Origin: an uncultured Oscillospiraceae bacterium
Lineage (GTDB): Bacteria; Bacillota; Clostridia; Oscillospirales; Oscillospiraceae
Reading direction: 5' to 3'
Length of the DNA stretch: 13,898 nt
Assembly (NCBI GenBank): GCA_902497145.1
Contig: CABVDR010000067.1
Span: forward strand, 1 to 13,898
Every line of letters begins with the position of its first letter. The stretch's first letter is position 1. Shown here piece after piece: positions 1 to 6,931 of the stretch. The notes beneath the pieces were generated by a model. That model was not told where the DNA came from. It saw only the letters and a program-made list of their open reading frames with translations, and ran no database searches. The translations under genes and the position numbers were made by a program.

Positions 1-882
1 ACCATACTTCTCCACGGCCTCGCCGGAAGCCAGGATGATGGCGGCAGCGCCGTCGTTGATGCCGGAGGCGTTGGCGGCGGTGACGCGCTGCTCGTGCTTC
101 TTGGTGTCGGCAGCGTGGACCTCGGTGGGCTCAAAGGTGTGGGTAATCTCGTCCTCCACGCCCTCGGGGCCGACGGGGAACGCGCCGCGCAGCTTGGCGA
201 TGCTCTCGGGAGTCACGCCGGCGCGGGGGAACTCGTCCACCTTAAACTCCACCATTTCCTTCTTCTTCTTGATCATGATGGGCACGATCTCGTCGTCGAA
301 GCGGCCGGACTTCTGGGCGGCCTCTGCCTTGTTCTGGGAAGAAGCGGCGAACTCGTCCAGCTCCTGACGGGTGATGCCCCACACGTCGCAGATGTTCTCG
401 GCGGTGGTGCCCATGTGATAGTTGTTATAAGCGTCCCACAGGCCGTCCTTGATCATGGTGTCAACGACCTTCTTGTCGCCCATGCGGGCGCCCCAGCGCT
501 CAGCGGGCAGAGCGTAGGGAGCAGCGGACATGTTCTCGGTGCCGCCGGCCACGATGACGTCGGCGTCGCCGGCCAGGATGGTGCGGGCGCCCTCAATGAC
601 GCTCTTCATGCCGGAGCCGCAGACCATGCCCACGGTGTAAGCGGGAACCTGATAGGGGATGCCAGCCTTGACAGCGGCCTGGCGGGCCACGTTCTGGCCC
701 AGGCCAGCGGTGAGGATGCAGCCGAACATGACCTCGTCCACCTGCTCGGGCTTGACGCCGGCGCGGTTCAGGGCTTCCTTAATGACCACAGCGCCCATCT
801 CAGCGGCAGGCACGTCCTTCAGGCTTCCGCCAAAAGAACCGATGGCGGTGCGGCAGCAGTTGACAACATAGACTTCTTTCAT
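1..882 (-). CDS. acetyl-CoA acetyltransferase (thiolase), 3' end outside window
   Basis: A thiolase condenses two acetyl-CoA to acetoacetyl-CoA, or runs in reverse; in anaerobic Clostridia it usually opens the butyrate/C4 pathway in the cytoplasm. I translated 294 residues from ATG at 882, preceded by a GGAGG site 10 nt upstream. The nucleophilic cysteine lies in MVCGSGMKS (Cys88), followed by VAGGTENMS (about 112-120), HMGTTAEN (156-163) and NASGINDGAA (271-280). The family is about 390-400 residues, so roughly the last 100, including the second catalytic cysteine and the C-terminal histidine motif, lie beyond base 1. Residues ~235-267 hold about 27 extra residues compared with the short AF-KKDG-TVTAGNASG linker of classical clostridial thiolases. 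It is monocistronic at its 5' end, with its own promoter. Thiolase identity is secure; the exact pathway is inferred because the neighbours are outside the window. Confidence 0.95.
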   Translation of the reverse strand, partial: MKEVYVVNCCRTAIGSFGGSLKDVPAAEMGAVVIKEALNRAGVKPEQVDEVMFGCILTAGLGQNVARQAAVKAGIPYQVPAYTVGMVCGSGMKSVIEGARTILAGDADVIVAGGTENMSAAPYALPAERWGARMGDKKVVDTMIKDGLWDAYNNYHMGTTAENICDVWGITRQELDEFAASSQNKAEAAQKSGRFDDEIVPIMIKKKKEMVEFKVDEFPRAGVTPESIAKLRGAFPVGPEGVEDEITHTFEPTEVHAADTKKHEQRVTAANASGINDGAAAIILASGEAVEKYG

Positions 883-947
883 CGCTCTGTTACCTCCAAA
901 AATGTGTTGTGGCGTCATAAGGCGCCCTTCGTTCCGCTCTTGACTGC

Positions 948-976
948 ATTATATCGAAGGAAACTAGAAAAATCAA
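948..976 (-). promoter_or_regulatory. sigma-A promoter of the thiolase gene
   Basis: On the minus strand a -35 TTGATT (971-976), a 17-nt spacer and a perfect -10 TATAAT (948-953) predict transcription starting near 941, giving a leader of about 60 nt before the ATG at 882. An inverted repeat CTAGAAA (964-970)/TTTCTAG (992-998) straddles the -35 and could be a regulator site. The rest of 883-1117 shows nothing gene-like. Confidence 0.75.
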
Positions 977-1117
977 TACAATTTTTTGAGCTTTCTAGCC
1001 CCCTTTCTGTCTGAGAGTGACAAATTTACCCCGATTTTACCGAAGTTGAGAACTTTTCCCCGGTGAATTCGTTAAATTTTTGACAAAATATTTTTTTGCT
1101 GATTTTTCCCGGTTTCC

Positions 1118-1161
1118 AAAAAAGAACTCCGGCCCCCTCCGTCAGGCGGAGAGGACCGGAG
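1118..1161 (-). terminator. rho-independent terminator of the GntR/ABC operon
   Basis: On the minus strand, 11 nt after the permease stop codon, a 15-bp stem (1127-1161, with G-T wobbles, loop CCTGA) is followed by TTCTTTTTT (1118-1126). This is a textbook intrinsic terminator closing the three-gene operon. Confidence 0.9.
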
Positions 1162-1171
1162 AAAGGGGAAC

Positions 1172-3109
1172 TTATTCGTGGGAAATAGGGAACACCGTGG
1201 TGCCCCACCCGGCGTGCTGGGTCAGCCAGGAGAGGGTGTTCTCCGCGTTGGGGGTGAGGGTGATGCGCAGCTCGGTGGTAACGCCCACGTCACTTTCCAT
1301 TCTGGTAAAGCTGTCGTTGGCCGCGGTGGGTACCTCAAAAACAAAGACCAGGTCGGTAACATAGGTGTTCTCCCGGCGCTGCTCATCGTCAAAGAGGTAG
1401 CGCACCCCAATGGTGCCCGCATCAAAGTCGGCCCGCACAGCCTGCCACAGCTCCTTGAGCTGGTCGTTGGAGGCCCCCTCCAGGTAGTAGGGCTCGGCGG
1501 TATCCGCCTCGCTCAGACCGCTCTGGGCGCCTGCCCGGTCCAGGTAGGCCTCCACCAGGCGGCACTGCTCATACTTGTCAAAGTCGTACATGGCCTCCAC
1601 CATATCCCGGTCCTGGGCGATCTGGCTCAGGGCCCAGGTCACGGTGCCCTGGGTCCCCATATCTTCCACGCGGATGGGGATATCCATGTAGCTGCGCTCC
1701 ACCACGGAGCCGTCGGTGAGGGTGTAGGTCACATCCAGGCGGGTGTACTCATTGCCGGGCCGGAAGCTGGAACTGCTGCTGTCCACCGTGTCCCGATTCT
1801 CAACGATGGCCTGATGCAGGGCCACAACCTTCTCGATTTTCTGGGGGTCGGTCACGTTCACCAGAGCGGAGTTTCCGCCGTCATAGGGGTAGTTGATGCG
1901 GTACTCCACCGTAACCGAGGCCACCTCACTTGTCTGGGGCACCCAGGTCGTAATTCCCATTACGTCGGCAAAGCAGGCCGCGCACAACAGGGCCATGACC
2001 ACAAAGCTGGCGGCCGCTCCCTTCCAGTACTTCAACACCCGGAAGGACTTGCTCAGCAGCATCCGGGCCACAAAATAGCCCGCAACTGCCCACACGACCA
2101 CGCACACCGCCAGAGCCAGGCGATTCTTCCAGCCAAAGAAGGCGGTGGTGAACATCCCCAGGCACAGGCCGGAGCAGAAGGCCACGCCGTATTGAAAGAC
2201 TGGCCGCACCAGGCGCACGGAGACCACATCCCCCGCCGACTCCACCTGCCGCTTGCGGTACACCAGCAGGGCCAGCACCGCCAGCACCACCCCGGCGACG
2301 GCATAACCGGCCACGGTGCCGGGACTCAGGAGATGCCAGTCCCCCGTAGTGGCGGTCATTCCGTTTACCGTCTCTTGTACCGGATCCCAGTCCACCGCCT
2401 CCGAGAGAGACCAGATGGGGGTGAAGATTTGGGTCAGCTCGTTTCCCCATCCTCCTCGAATGGAAAAGCCGAAGAAGAAGTCATTGAACAGCTGCCGGAT
2501 GAGGGTGTACAGGGTATAAACCAGGAGATTGAAAATGCCGTAAAACGCCGGCAGGGCCAGGATATGGCCGGTAAACATGGCGCAGAAGGCGGCAAAGGAG
2601 AAGAAAAACAGATTGACGCCGCTTTGCGCCAGCAGCCAGATACCCAGGCTGCCCAGGCAGGTGCCCCAGCTGTCCTGGGGAATCAGGGGCAGCTCAGCGG
2701 CCAAGGTAAGCCCGGCCACCACCAGGTTGGGCACCAGGGCAAAGGACAGCCCCGCCAGGTATTGGGTGGTAAACAGGGTCTCCCGGCGCATGGGCAGGGC
2801 GTGCATCATACATGCGGAGCGGCTGTTGTACAGATAGCCAAACACCGCCATGGCGCACAGCACCCCGTAGCCACAGGCCACAAACACACCGAATTGCAGG
2901 GTATCGGGGAGGTCCCTGGCATTTTGAATCAGGGCCTGAGCCCGCTCCGCCGGGATCACGCTGCTTCTTCCCATAGCGAAGTAGTTGTTCAGCAGGTTGA
3001 AGGGGAGCAGAAACAGCCACATCAGGCCGTAAGCGGCCCACAGAGGCCAGAACCGCAGCACCGTCTTGCGGTAGAGGGTGGAATTAAAGTACGATGTCCC
3101 GGACCGCAT
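1172..3109 (-). CDS. ABC-2 type transporter permease with large extracytoplasmic C-terminal domain
   Basis: Membrane subunit of an ABC transporter, partner of the ATPase encoded just upstream. The 645 residues show about nine hydrophobic segments (roughly 20-40, 73-93, 117-138, 155-178, 182-204, 266-284, 308-326, 331-350, 364-384), then a hydrophilic domain from ~390 to the end, probably outside the membrane. The stretch LPMRRETLFTTQYLAG (105-120) resembles the cytoplasmic loop of ABC-2 permeases that follow YtrA-type regulators. I start at ATG 3109, seven codons inside the longest frame, because GGAGGTG sits 7 nt before it; the start at 3130 has no comparable site. The start overlaps the ATPase 3' end by 26 nt, suggesting translational coupling. 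Substrate is unknown; related GntR-linked systems often respond to cell-wall-active compounds. I recall a DUF6449-type C-terminal region in such permeases but could not verify it here. Confidence 0.85.
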   Translation of the reverse strand: MRSGTSYFNSTLYRKTVLRFWPLWAAYGLMWLFLLPFNLLNNYFAMGRSSVIPAERAQALIQNARDLPDTLQFGVFVACGYGVLCAMAVFGYLYNSRSACMMHALPMRRETLFTTQYLAGLSFALVPNLVVAGLTLAAELPLIPQDSWGTCLGSLGIWLLAQSGVNLFFFSFAAFCAMFTGHILALPAFYGIFNLLVYTLYTLIRQLFNDFFFGFSIRGGWGNELTQIFTPIWSLSEAVDWDPVQETVNGMTATTGDWHLLSPGTVAGYAVAGVVLAVLALLVYRKRQVESAGDVVSVRLVRPVFQYGVAFCSGLCLGMFTTAFFGWKNRLALAVCVVVWAVAGYFVARMLLSKSFRVLKYWKGAAASFVVMALLCAACFADVMGITTWVPQTSEVASVTVEYRINYPYDGGNSALVNVTDPQKIEKVVALHQAIVENRDTVDSSSSSFRPGNEYTRLDVTYTLTDGSVVERSYMDIPIRVEDMGTQGTVTWALSQIAQDRDMVEAMYDFDKYEQCRLVEAYLDRAGAQSGLSEADTAEPYYLEGASNDQLKELWQAVRADFDAGTIGVRYLFDDEQRRENTYVTDLVFVFEVPTAANDSFTRMESDVGVTTELRITLTPNAENTLSWLTQHAGWGTTVFPISHE

Positions 3110-3986
3110 AGTCCTCACCTCCCAGTTCATAGATAAAGATCTCCTCCAGGCTCAGGGGCAGCATCTCCAGCAGGATGGGGTTCAGGGTGGCCATACGCTC
3201 CTTGATCCGGGCTGGCTCCCCCCGGACAATGAGGGTATACACCCGGCCGATCTGGCTGGTGTGCAGTATGTTCAGGTCGGCAGGCAGCTCGGGCAGGCCC
3301 GGCTCCTGGAAGGCCAGCTGCAATTTGATGATGTTGTCCTGGAGATCAGTGAGGGAGCGCTCCAGCAGCACCTTGCCGTGGGACAAAATGCCCACGTGGT
3401 CGCACACGTCCTCCAGCTCCCGCAGGTTGTGGGAGGACACCAGCACGGTGGTGCCCCGCTGGGCCACATCCCCCATGAGCAGCGACCACACCTGCCGCCG
3501 CATTACCGGATCCAGGCCGTCCACCGGCTCATCCAGCACCAGCACCTTGGGCTGGCAGCACAGGGCCAGCCAGAAGGCGGACTGCTTCTGCATACCCTTG
3601 GACAGGCGGCGGATAGGCTGGTTCTCGTCCACCTCGGGGAAAGCCTCCCGCAGGGCATCGTAGCGCTTGTCGTCAAACTGGGGGTAGAGCCCGCGATAAA
3701 ACTTCATCATGTCCCGGGTGGAGGCGGAGTTGAAGTAGTAGAGCTCGTCGGGGATGGCCGCCATCTCCCCCTTGATGGCCGGGTTCTCATAGACCGGCTG
3801 GCCGTGGACCAGGATGGAGCCGGAGTCGGGGCGGTAGATACCCATAATGTGGCGCAGGATGGTGGATTTGCCCGCGCCGTTGGGGCCAACCAGGCCGTAG
3901 ATGGAGCCCTCCTCCACCTTCATGGTCAGGCCGTCCAGAGCCCGGAAGCCGTCAAAGGTCTTGACCACGTCATTAATTTGGATCAT
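3084..3986 (-). CDS. ABC transporter ATP-binding protein
   Basis: Cytoplasmic ATPase that powers the neighbouring permease. The 300 residues contain all nucleotide-binding motifs: Walker A GPNGAGKST (34-42), signature LSKGMQKQ (128-135), Walker B VLVLDEP (148-154) with D-loop GLDP, and the H-loop histidine in SSHNL (His186). About 75 residues after the core form a C-terminal extension typical of ABC-2 exporters. I chose ATG 3986 because it overlaps the GntR stop codon as ATGA and starts directly with the usual beta strand (MIQINDVVKTF), with GGGGG about 10 nt upstream. A start at 4025 would lie inside the GntR gene and add a non-homologous leader. Second gene of the GntR/ATPase/permease operon. 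No missing catalytic residue. Confidence 0.95.
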   Translation of the reverse strand: MIQINDVVKTFDGFRALDGLTMKVEEGSIYGLVGPNGAGKSTILRHIMGIYRPDSGSILVHGQPVYENPAIKGEMAAIPDELYYFNSASTRDMMKFYRGLYPQFDDKRYDALREAFPEVDENQPIRRLSKGMQKQSAFWLALCCQPKVLVLDEPVDGLDPVMRRQVWSLLMGDVAQRGTTVLVSSHNLRELEDVCDHVGILSHGKVLLERSLTDLQDNIIKLQLAFQEPGLPELPADLNILHTSQIGRVYTLIVRGEPARIKERMATLNPILLEMLPLSLEEIFIYELGGEDYAVRDIVL

Positions 3987-4354
3987 TGGGCCGCGCCCCC
4001 TTTCAGATTTGCAATGCGGGCACACAGGGTATCTCCCGCCACCCCCAGATACAGCAGCTCCGCCGCCGTCTGGTCGAAGGTGAGCAGCAGCCGCTCCTGC
4101 CGCCCCCGGTCCACCCCGGTGTTTTCTGAGACAAAGGAACCCTTCCCCGGCACCGAGTACAGGTAGCCCTCCGCCTCCAGGGCCTCATAGGCCCGCTGGA
4201 TGGTGTTGGGGTTGATGGCCAGCGTGCTGGCCATGGAACGCACGGAGGGGAGCTTCTCCCCCTGGGCCAGGGCCCCCGTCACCACCAGGCGGCGCAGGCC
4301 GTCCCGCACCTGTTCATAGATGGGGCGGGCGTCCCGATAATCTAAGCTTAACAT
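3983..4354 (-). CDS. GntR-family transcriptional regulator (YtrA-like)
   Basis: A DNA-binding repressor expected to control its own ABC operon. The 123 residues begin with PIYEQVRDGLRRLVVTG (11-27) and a winged helix-turn-helix (EKLPSVRSMASTLAINPN to YLYSVPGKGSFVSEN, about 33-78), followed by only ~45 residues. That short effector/dimerisation tail is the mark of the YtrA subfamily, which is usually encoded with ABC transporters. ATG 4354 is preferred over 4384 because GGAGG lies 5 nt upstream. Its stop overlaps the ATPase start (ATGA), so the first two genes are translationally coupled. The promoter upstream carries a palindrome at the expected repressor position (4399-4412), implying autoregulation. 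The inducer cannot be read from sequence. Confidence 0.92.
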   Translation of the reverse strand: MLSLDYRDARPIYEQVRDGLRRLVVTGALAQGEKLPSVRSMASTLAINPNTIQRAYEALEAEGYLYSVPGKGSFVSENTGVDRGRQERLLLTFDQTAAELLYLGVAGDTLCARIANLKGGAAQ

Positions 4355-4398
4355 CACGCCCTCCTTTCCGTCTGCCTGCGGCAAACTGTATGGACTGT

Positions 4399-4412
4399 CT
4401 TAGTACACTAAG
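4399..4412. promoter_or_regulatory. operator-like palindrome for the GntR regulator
   Basis: CTTAGT-AC-ACTAAG is a perfect 6-bp inverted repeat with a 2-nt centre. It overlaps the last two bases of the -10 box (4411-4416) and covers the predicted start of transcription of the GntR operon. Family knowledge: YtrA-type GntR proteins bind short palindromes in their own promoter. That this is the binding site is inference from position and symmetry. Confidence 0.65.
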
Positions 4413-4439
4413 TGTATGTGTCACCCTGTGGAAAGTCAA
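4411..4439 (-). promoter_or_regulatory. promoter of the GntR/ABC operon
   Basis: Minus strand: -35 TTGACT (4434-4439), exactly 17 nt, then -10 TACACT (4411-4416). The start of transcription would fall at about 4404, inside the palindrome, leaving a leader of about 50 nt. Confidence 0.75.
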
Positions 4440-4518
4440 TTAAGAAGCATTTAAGATTTCTTTAGGATTCTATGCCTGGGGAAATAATGTTACTTTGCCC
4501 ACAGCAGAACGGAGAGGT

Positions 4519-4549
4519 CCCGCCCTGTTGGGCGGGTTCCTTTTTGTTT
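4519..4549 (+). terminator. terminator-like hairpin at the left edge of the inverted element
   Basis: CCCGCCC (4519-4525), loop TGTT, GGGCGGG (4530-4536), then TTCCTTTTTGTTT. It looks like an intrinsic terminator reading right, yet no rightward gene lies upstream. Its last two stem bases are also the first two of the next hairpin (4535-4564), so the two structures compete. It could protect the element from, or be part of, read-through; function is unproven. Confidence 0.4.
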
Positions 4550-5096
4550 GCCCAAAAAGGAACCAAAAATGCCCTGGGGGGAGCCGCAATCGGACCGGCG
4601 GCAAAGCCGCCCGGTCCTCCATGCCGTCTCCCCCCAGACCCCCTTTTACGGGGGACGCCCTCCTGTTTTTAGGCAATCTCGTCCGGCGGGCAAAACTTGA
4701 GTGGCTGGCCCTTCTTGCCCCGGCCCACTGGGGCCTGTCGGTGCAAAATTTGGCGGAAACGTGCGCTGAAATGACACCGCCTCCATCGGCAAAGCTGTGG
4801 CAGCTGGCCCACCGCCGATAAAGGACGCACCCAAACGGAAGGCAGGCATCAGGCGGTGTGCGTCAGCGTGTAAATCCTTATAAATTTCGATGGCAGTAGG
4901 CCCCAGTGGGCCGAGAGTAAGTAGGAGCATGGTCATGTCTTTGCCCGCCGGAAAGTCTGTAACAACCGAAGGGACACGCCCCCGTAACATGGGGGTTTGG
5001 GGGAAAGGCGACTTTGAGCGCCCGCTGCGCGAAGGCGCTCATCGGAGCCGTCCCCCAACGCATCTTTGGTTCCTTTCTGTGCGAGCAGAAAGGAAC
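4535..5096. repeat. 562-bp dyad-symmetric structured element (two inverted half-copies)
   Basis: Two ~280-bp halves face each other around an axis at ~4817. Matching pairs, left then right, all centre at 4815.5-4817: hairpins with GGTTCCTTT-type arms (4535-4564 and 5069-5096); a G5-6/C5-6 stem (4574-4583 with 4628-4637; 4997-5003 with 5052-5058) enclosing an inner hairpin (4592-4617; 5016-5040); CCCCC/GGGGG hairpins (4639-4654; 4979-4995); CCGGCGGGCAAA (4683-4694; 4940-4951); GGCCCACTGGGGCCT (4722-4736; 4898-4912); AAATTT (4746-4751; 4882-4887); ACACCGCCT (4774-4782; 4851-4859). Inner stems differ in sequence between halves but stay paired. It lies between divergent promoters and fills most of the 780-bp gap before proC. 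No convincing gene, transposase or target duplication was seen. It may be a MITE-like or REPIN-like mobile repeat, or a structured RNA pair. Confidence 0.8.
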
Positions 5097-5180
5097 ACCC
5101 TCTCCCCCTGCGGCCGAGGATCGCTAAACCACAAATCTGGTGATTTATCCCCCCTCCCCCTTTCCCCGGGAAAAAGAACG

Positions 5181-5189
5181 TGTTATCAT
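5181..5189 (+). promoter_or_regulatory. possible extended -10 promoter of proC
   Basis: TG-T-TATCAT (5181-5189) matches an extended -10 box, with no good -35. It would start transcription around 5196, just before the AAAAGGAGGT ribosome binding site at 5203-5212. Confidence 0.4.
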
Positions 5190-5221
5190 AGGAACACCGA
5201 ACAAAAGGAGGTATTTTCCCT

Positions 5222-6025
5222 ATGTTTTCTTCCATTGGTCTCATCGGCACCGGCACCATGGGCTCCGCCGTCCTCCAGGCGGCCGCCAAGGGCGCTCCCG
5301 GTGCGTGCCTGTATTGCTCCAACCGCACCCCCGCCAAGGCTCAGGCCCTGGCCGAAGAGCTGGGCGGCCAGGCGGTGGACAACGCCGCCGTGGCCCGCTC
5401 CTGCTCCCTCATCTTCCTGGGGGTGAAGCCCCAGATGATGGCCAGTGTCCTGGCCGACCTGGCCCCCATTCTGGCCGCGCGCACCGACCGCTTTGTCCTG
5501 GCCTCCATGGCCGCCGGACTGGACGGCGCGGCCATCCAGAACCTGGCCGGAGGCAAGTATCCGGTGATCTGCCTGATGCCCAACACCCCCGTAGCCGTAG
5601 GGGCGGGCGTGGTCCAGTACTACGGCGTGGACACCACCCAGGAGGAGCTGGACGCCTTCCAGGCGCTCATGGCCCCGGCGGGGCTGGTGGACCCCATCGA
5701 GCCCCACCTGCTCTCCGCCGCCAGCGGTGTGTCGGGGTGCGGCCCCGCCTTCTGCGCCCTGTTTATTGAGGCCCTGGCCGACGGCGGGGTGGCCTGCGGC
5801 CTGCCCCGGCAGAAAGCCCTGGCCTACGCCGCCCAGATGGTGGAGGGCACCGCCAAGCTGATGATGGAGAAGGGCCTGCACCCCGGTCAGCTCAAGGACG
5901 GGGTCTGTTCCCCCGGCGGCACCACCATTCAGGGGGTGCGGGTGCTGGAGGAGCGGGGCTTCCGCGCCGCCGCCATGGACGCGGTGATCGCCACCTATGA
6001 GAAGAACCAGTTCCTGGCTAAATAA
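5222..6025 (+). CDS. proC: pyrroline-5-carboxylate reductase
   Basis: Catalyses the last step of proline synthesis, reducing 1-pyrroline-5-carboxylate to proline with NAD(P)H in the cytoplasm. The 267 residues start with a Rossmann fold whose dinucleotide-binding loop is LIGTGTMGSA (7-16). The C-terminal dimerisation domain carries the family signature: GCGPAFCALFIEALADGG followed by GLPRQKALAYAAQ, and SPGGTTIQGVRVLEERG near the end. Length fits the family (260-280). ATG 5222 is chosen because AAAAGGAGGT ends 9 nt upstream and the Rossmann strand begins immediately. First gene of a proC-proB-proA cluster; proB starts 34 nt after its stop codon. The region upstream is the dyad-symmetric repeat. 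No anomalies in the protein. Confidence 0.96.
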   Translation: MFSSIGLIGTGTMGSAVLQAAAKGAPGACLYCSNRTPAKAQALAEELGGQAVDNAAVARSCSLIFLGVKPQMMASVLADLAPILAARTDRFVLASMAAGLDGAAIQNLAGGKYPVICLMPNTPVAVGAGVVQYYGVDTTQEELDAFQALMAPAGLVDPIEPHLLSAASGVSGCGPAFCALFIEALADGGVACGLPRQKALAYAAQMVEGTAKLMMEKGLHPGQLKDGVCSPGGTTIQGVRVLEERGFRAAAMDAVIATYEKNQFLAK

Positions 6026-6059
6026 CCAGGATTTTATTCCACATAAGGGGGATTTTACC

Positions 6060-6830
6060 ATGCGAATTGTTGTGAAGGTGGGCACCTCCACCCTGGCCCA
6101 TGCCACCGGGCGGCTGAACATCCGCCACGTGGAGGAGCTGGTCAAGGTGCTCTCCGACCTGAAAAACGCGGGGCACCAGATCATCCTGGTCTCCTCCGGC
6201 GCCATCGGCATGGGCGTGGGCAAGCTGAACCTGCCCGGCAAGCCCGCCGACATGCCCACTAAGCAGGCCGCCGCCGCGGTGGGCCAGTGTGAACTGATGT
6301 ACACCTACGATAAGCTGTTCCTCCAGTACAGCCACACCGTGGCCCAGGTACTCCTCACCGGGGAGGACGTGGACCACCCCGAGCGCCGGGAGAACTTTGA
6401 GAACACCATGGAGCGCCTGCTGGAGCTGGGCGCCCTGCCTGTCATCAATGAGAACGACACCATCGCCACCGCCGAAATCAAGGTGGGCGACAACGACACC
6501 CTGGGGGCCATCGTGGCCTGCTGTGTGAAGGCCGACCTGCTGGTGCTTCTCTCCGACATCGAAGGTCTCTACACCGCCGACCCCCGGAAGGATCCCCAGG
6601 CCAAGCTCATCCCCGTGGTGGAAGAGGTCACAGAGGAGATCGAGGCTCTGGCGGGCGGCGTAGGCTCCAGCCTGGGCACCGGCGGCATGGCCACCAAGCT
6701 CCGCGCCGCCAAGATGGTCACCGCCCAGGGCTGTGACATGGTCATCACCAACGGCGAGCACCCGGAGCGGCTCTACAACATCGCCCAGGGCAAGGACGTG
6801 GGCACCCGGTTTGTGGCCCGGAAGGGCTGA
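6060..6830 (+). CDS. proB: glutamate 5-kinase (short form without PUA domain)
   Basis: Phosphorylates glutamate to gamma-glutamyl phosphate, the first and usually feedback-controlled step of proline synthesis. The 256 residues form an amino-acid-kinase fold: RIVVKVGTSTLAH (2-14), VSSGAIGMGVGKLNL, LGALPVINENDTIA with the substrate-binding NEND, VGDNDTLGA, and LLSDIEGLYTADPR with the nucleotide-side aspartate. It ends after the kinase domain, so the C-terminal PUA domain of E. coli-type ProB (~367 residues) is absent, as in other short ProB proteins. ATG 6060 is preferred over the in-frame 5997 because AAGGGGG lies ~9 nt upstream and the longer form would begin inside proC. Co-directional with proC (34-nt gap) and followed by proA after a 101-nt gap with its own promoter-like box. 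Confidence 0.96.
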   Translation: MRIVVKVGTSTLAHATGRLNIRHVEELVKVLSDLKNAGHQIILVSSGAIGMGVGKLNLPGKPADMPTKQAAAAVGQCELMYTYDKLFLQYSHTVAQVLLTGEDVDHPERRENFENTMERLLELGALPVINENDTIATAEIKVGDNDTLGAIVACCVKADLLVLLSDIEGLYTADPRKDPQAKLIPVVEEVTEEIEALAGGVGSSLGTGGMATKLRAAKMVTAQGCDMVITNGEHPERLYNIAQGKDVGTRFVARKG

Positions 6831-6844
6831 TATTTCCCTACTAA

Positions 6845-6853
6845 TGGTATAAT
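6845..6853 (+). promoter_or_regulatory. extended -10 box before proA
   Basis: TG-G-TATAAT (6845-6853), a perfect extended -10 with no convincing -35, sits 15 nt after the proB stop. It could give proA its own transcript, starting around 6860, in addition to read-through from proCB. Confidence 0.55.
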
Positions 6854-6880
6854 TTAATCAATAATCTACATTTCTCAATC

Positions 6881-6911
6881 GCATCTTGGGGGCAAAACCG
6901 CCCCAAGACGC
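6881..6911 (+). promoter_or_regulatory. stem-loop in the proA leader
   Basis: GCATCTTGGGG (6881-6891), a 9-nt loop, CCCCAAGACGC (6901-6911): ten of eleven bases pair. It ends 3 nt before the AAAAAGGAGG ribosome binding site (6915-6924). No T-run follows, so it is not a simple terminator. It may affect translation or stability of the proA message; role unproven. Confidence 0.5.
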
Positions 6912-6931
6912 GGTAAAAAGGAGGCCGCAAA

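Noticed and set aside
94..1014. A 306-codon plus-strand frame over the thiolase
   Set aside because: Antisense to a thiolase with all its motifs; no ribosome binding site and low-complexity composition.
1178..3136. A 652-codon plus-strand open frame opposite the ABC permease
   Set aside because: Antisense shadow of a GC-rich gene; His/Gly/Gln-rich composition, no domain, and the minus-strand protein has clear membrane segments.
4646..4990. 114-codon minus-strand frame inside the mirror element
   Set aside because: It spans the dyad and is made of the repeat blocks; no recognisable domain. A repeat-encoded peptide cannot be fully excluded, but I do not support it as a gene.
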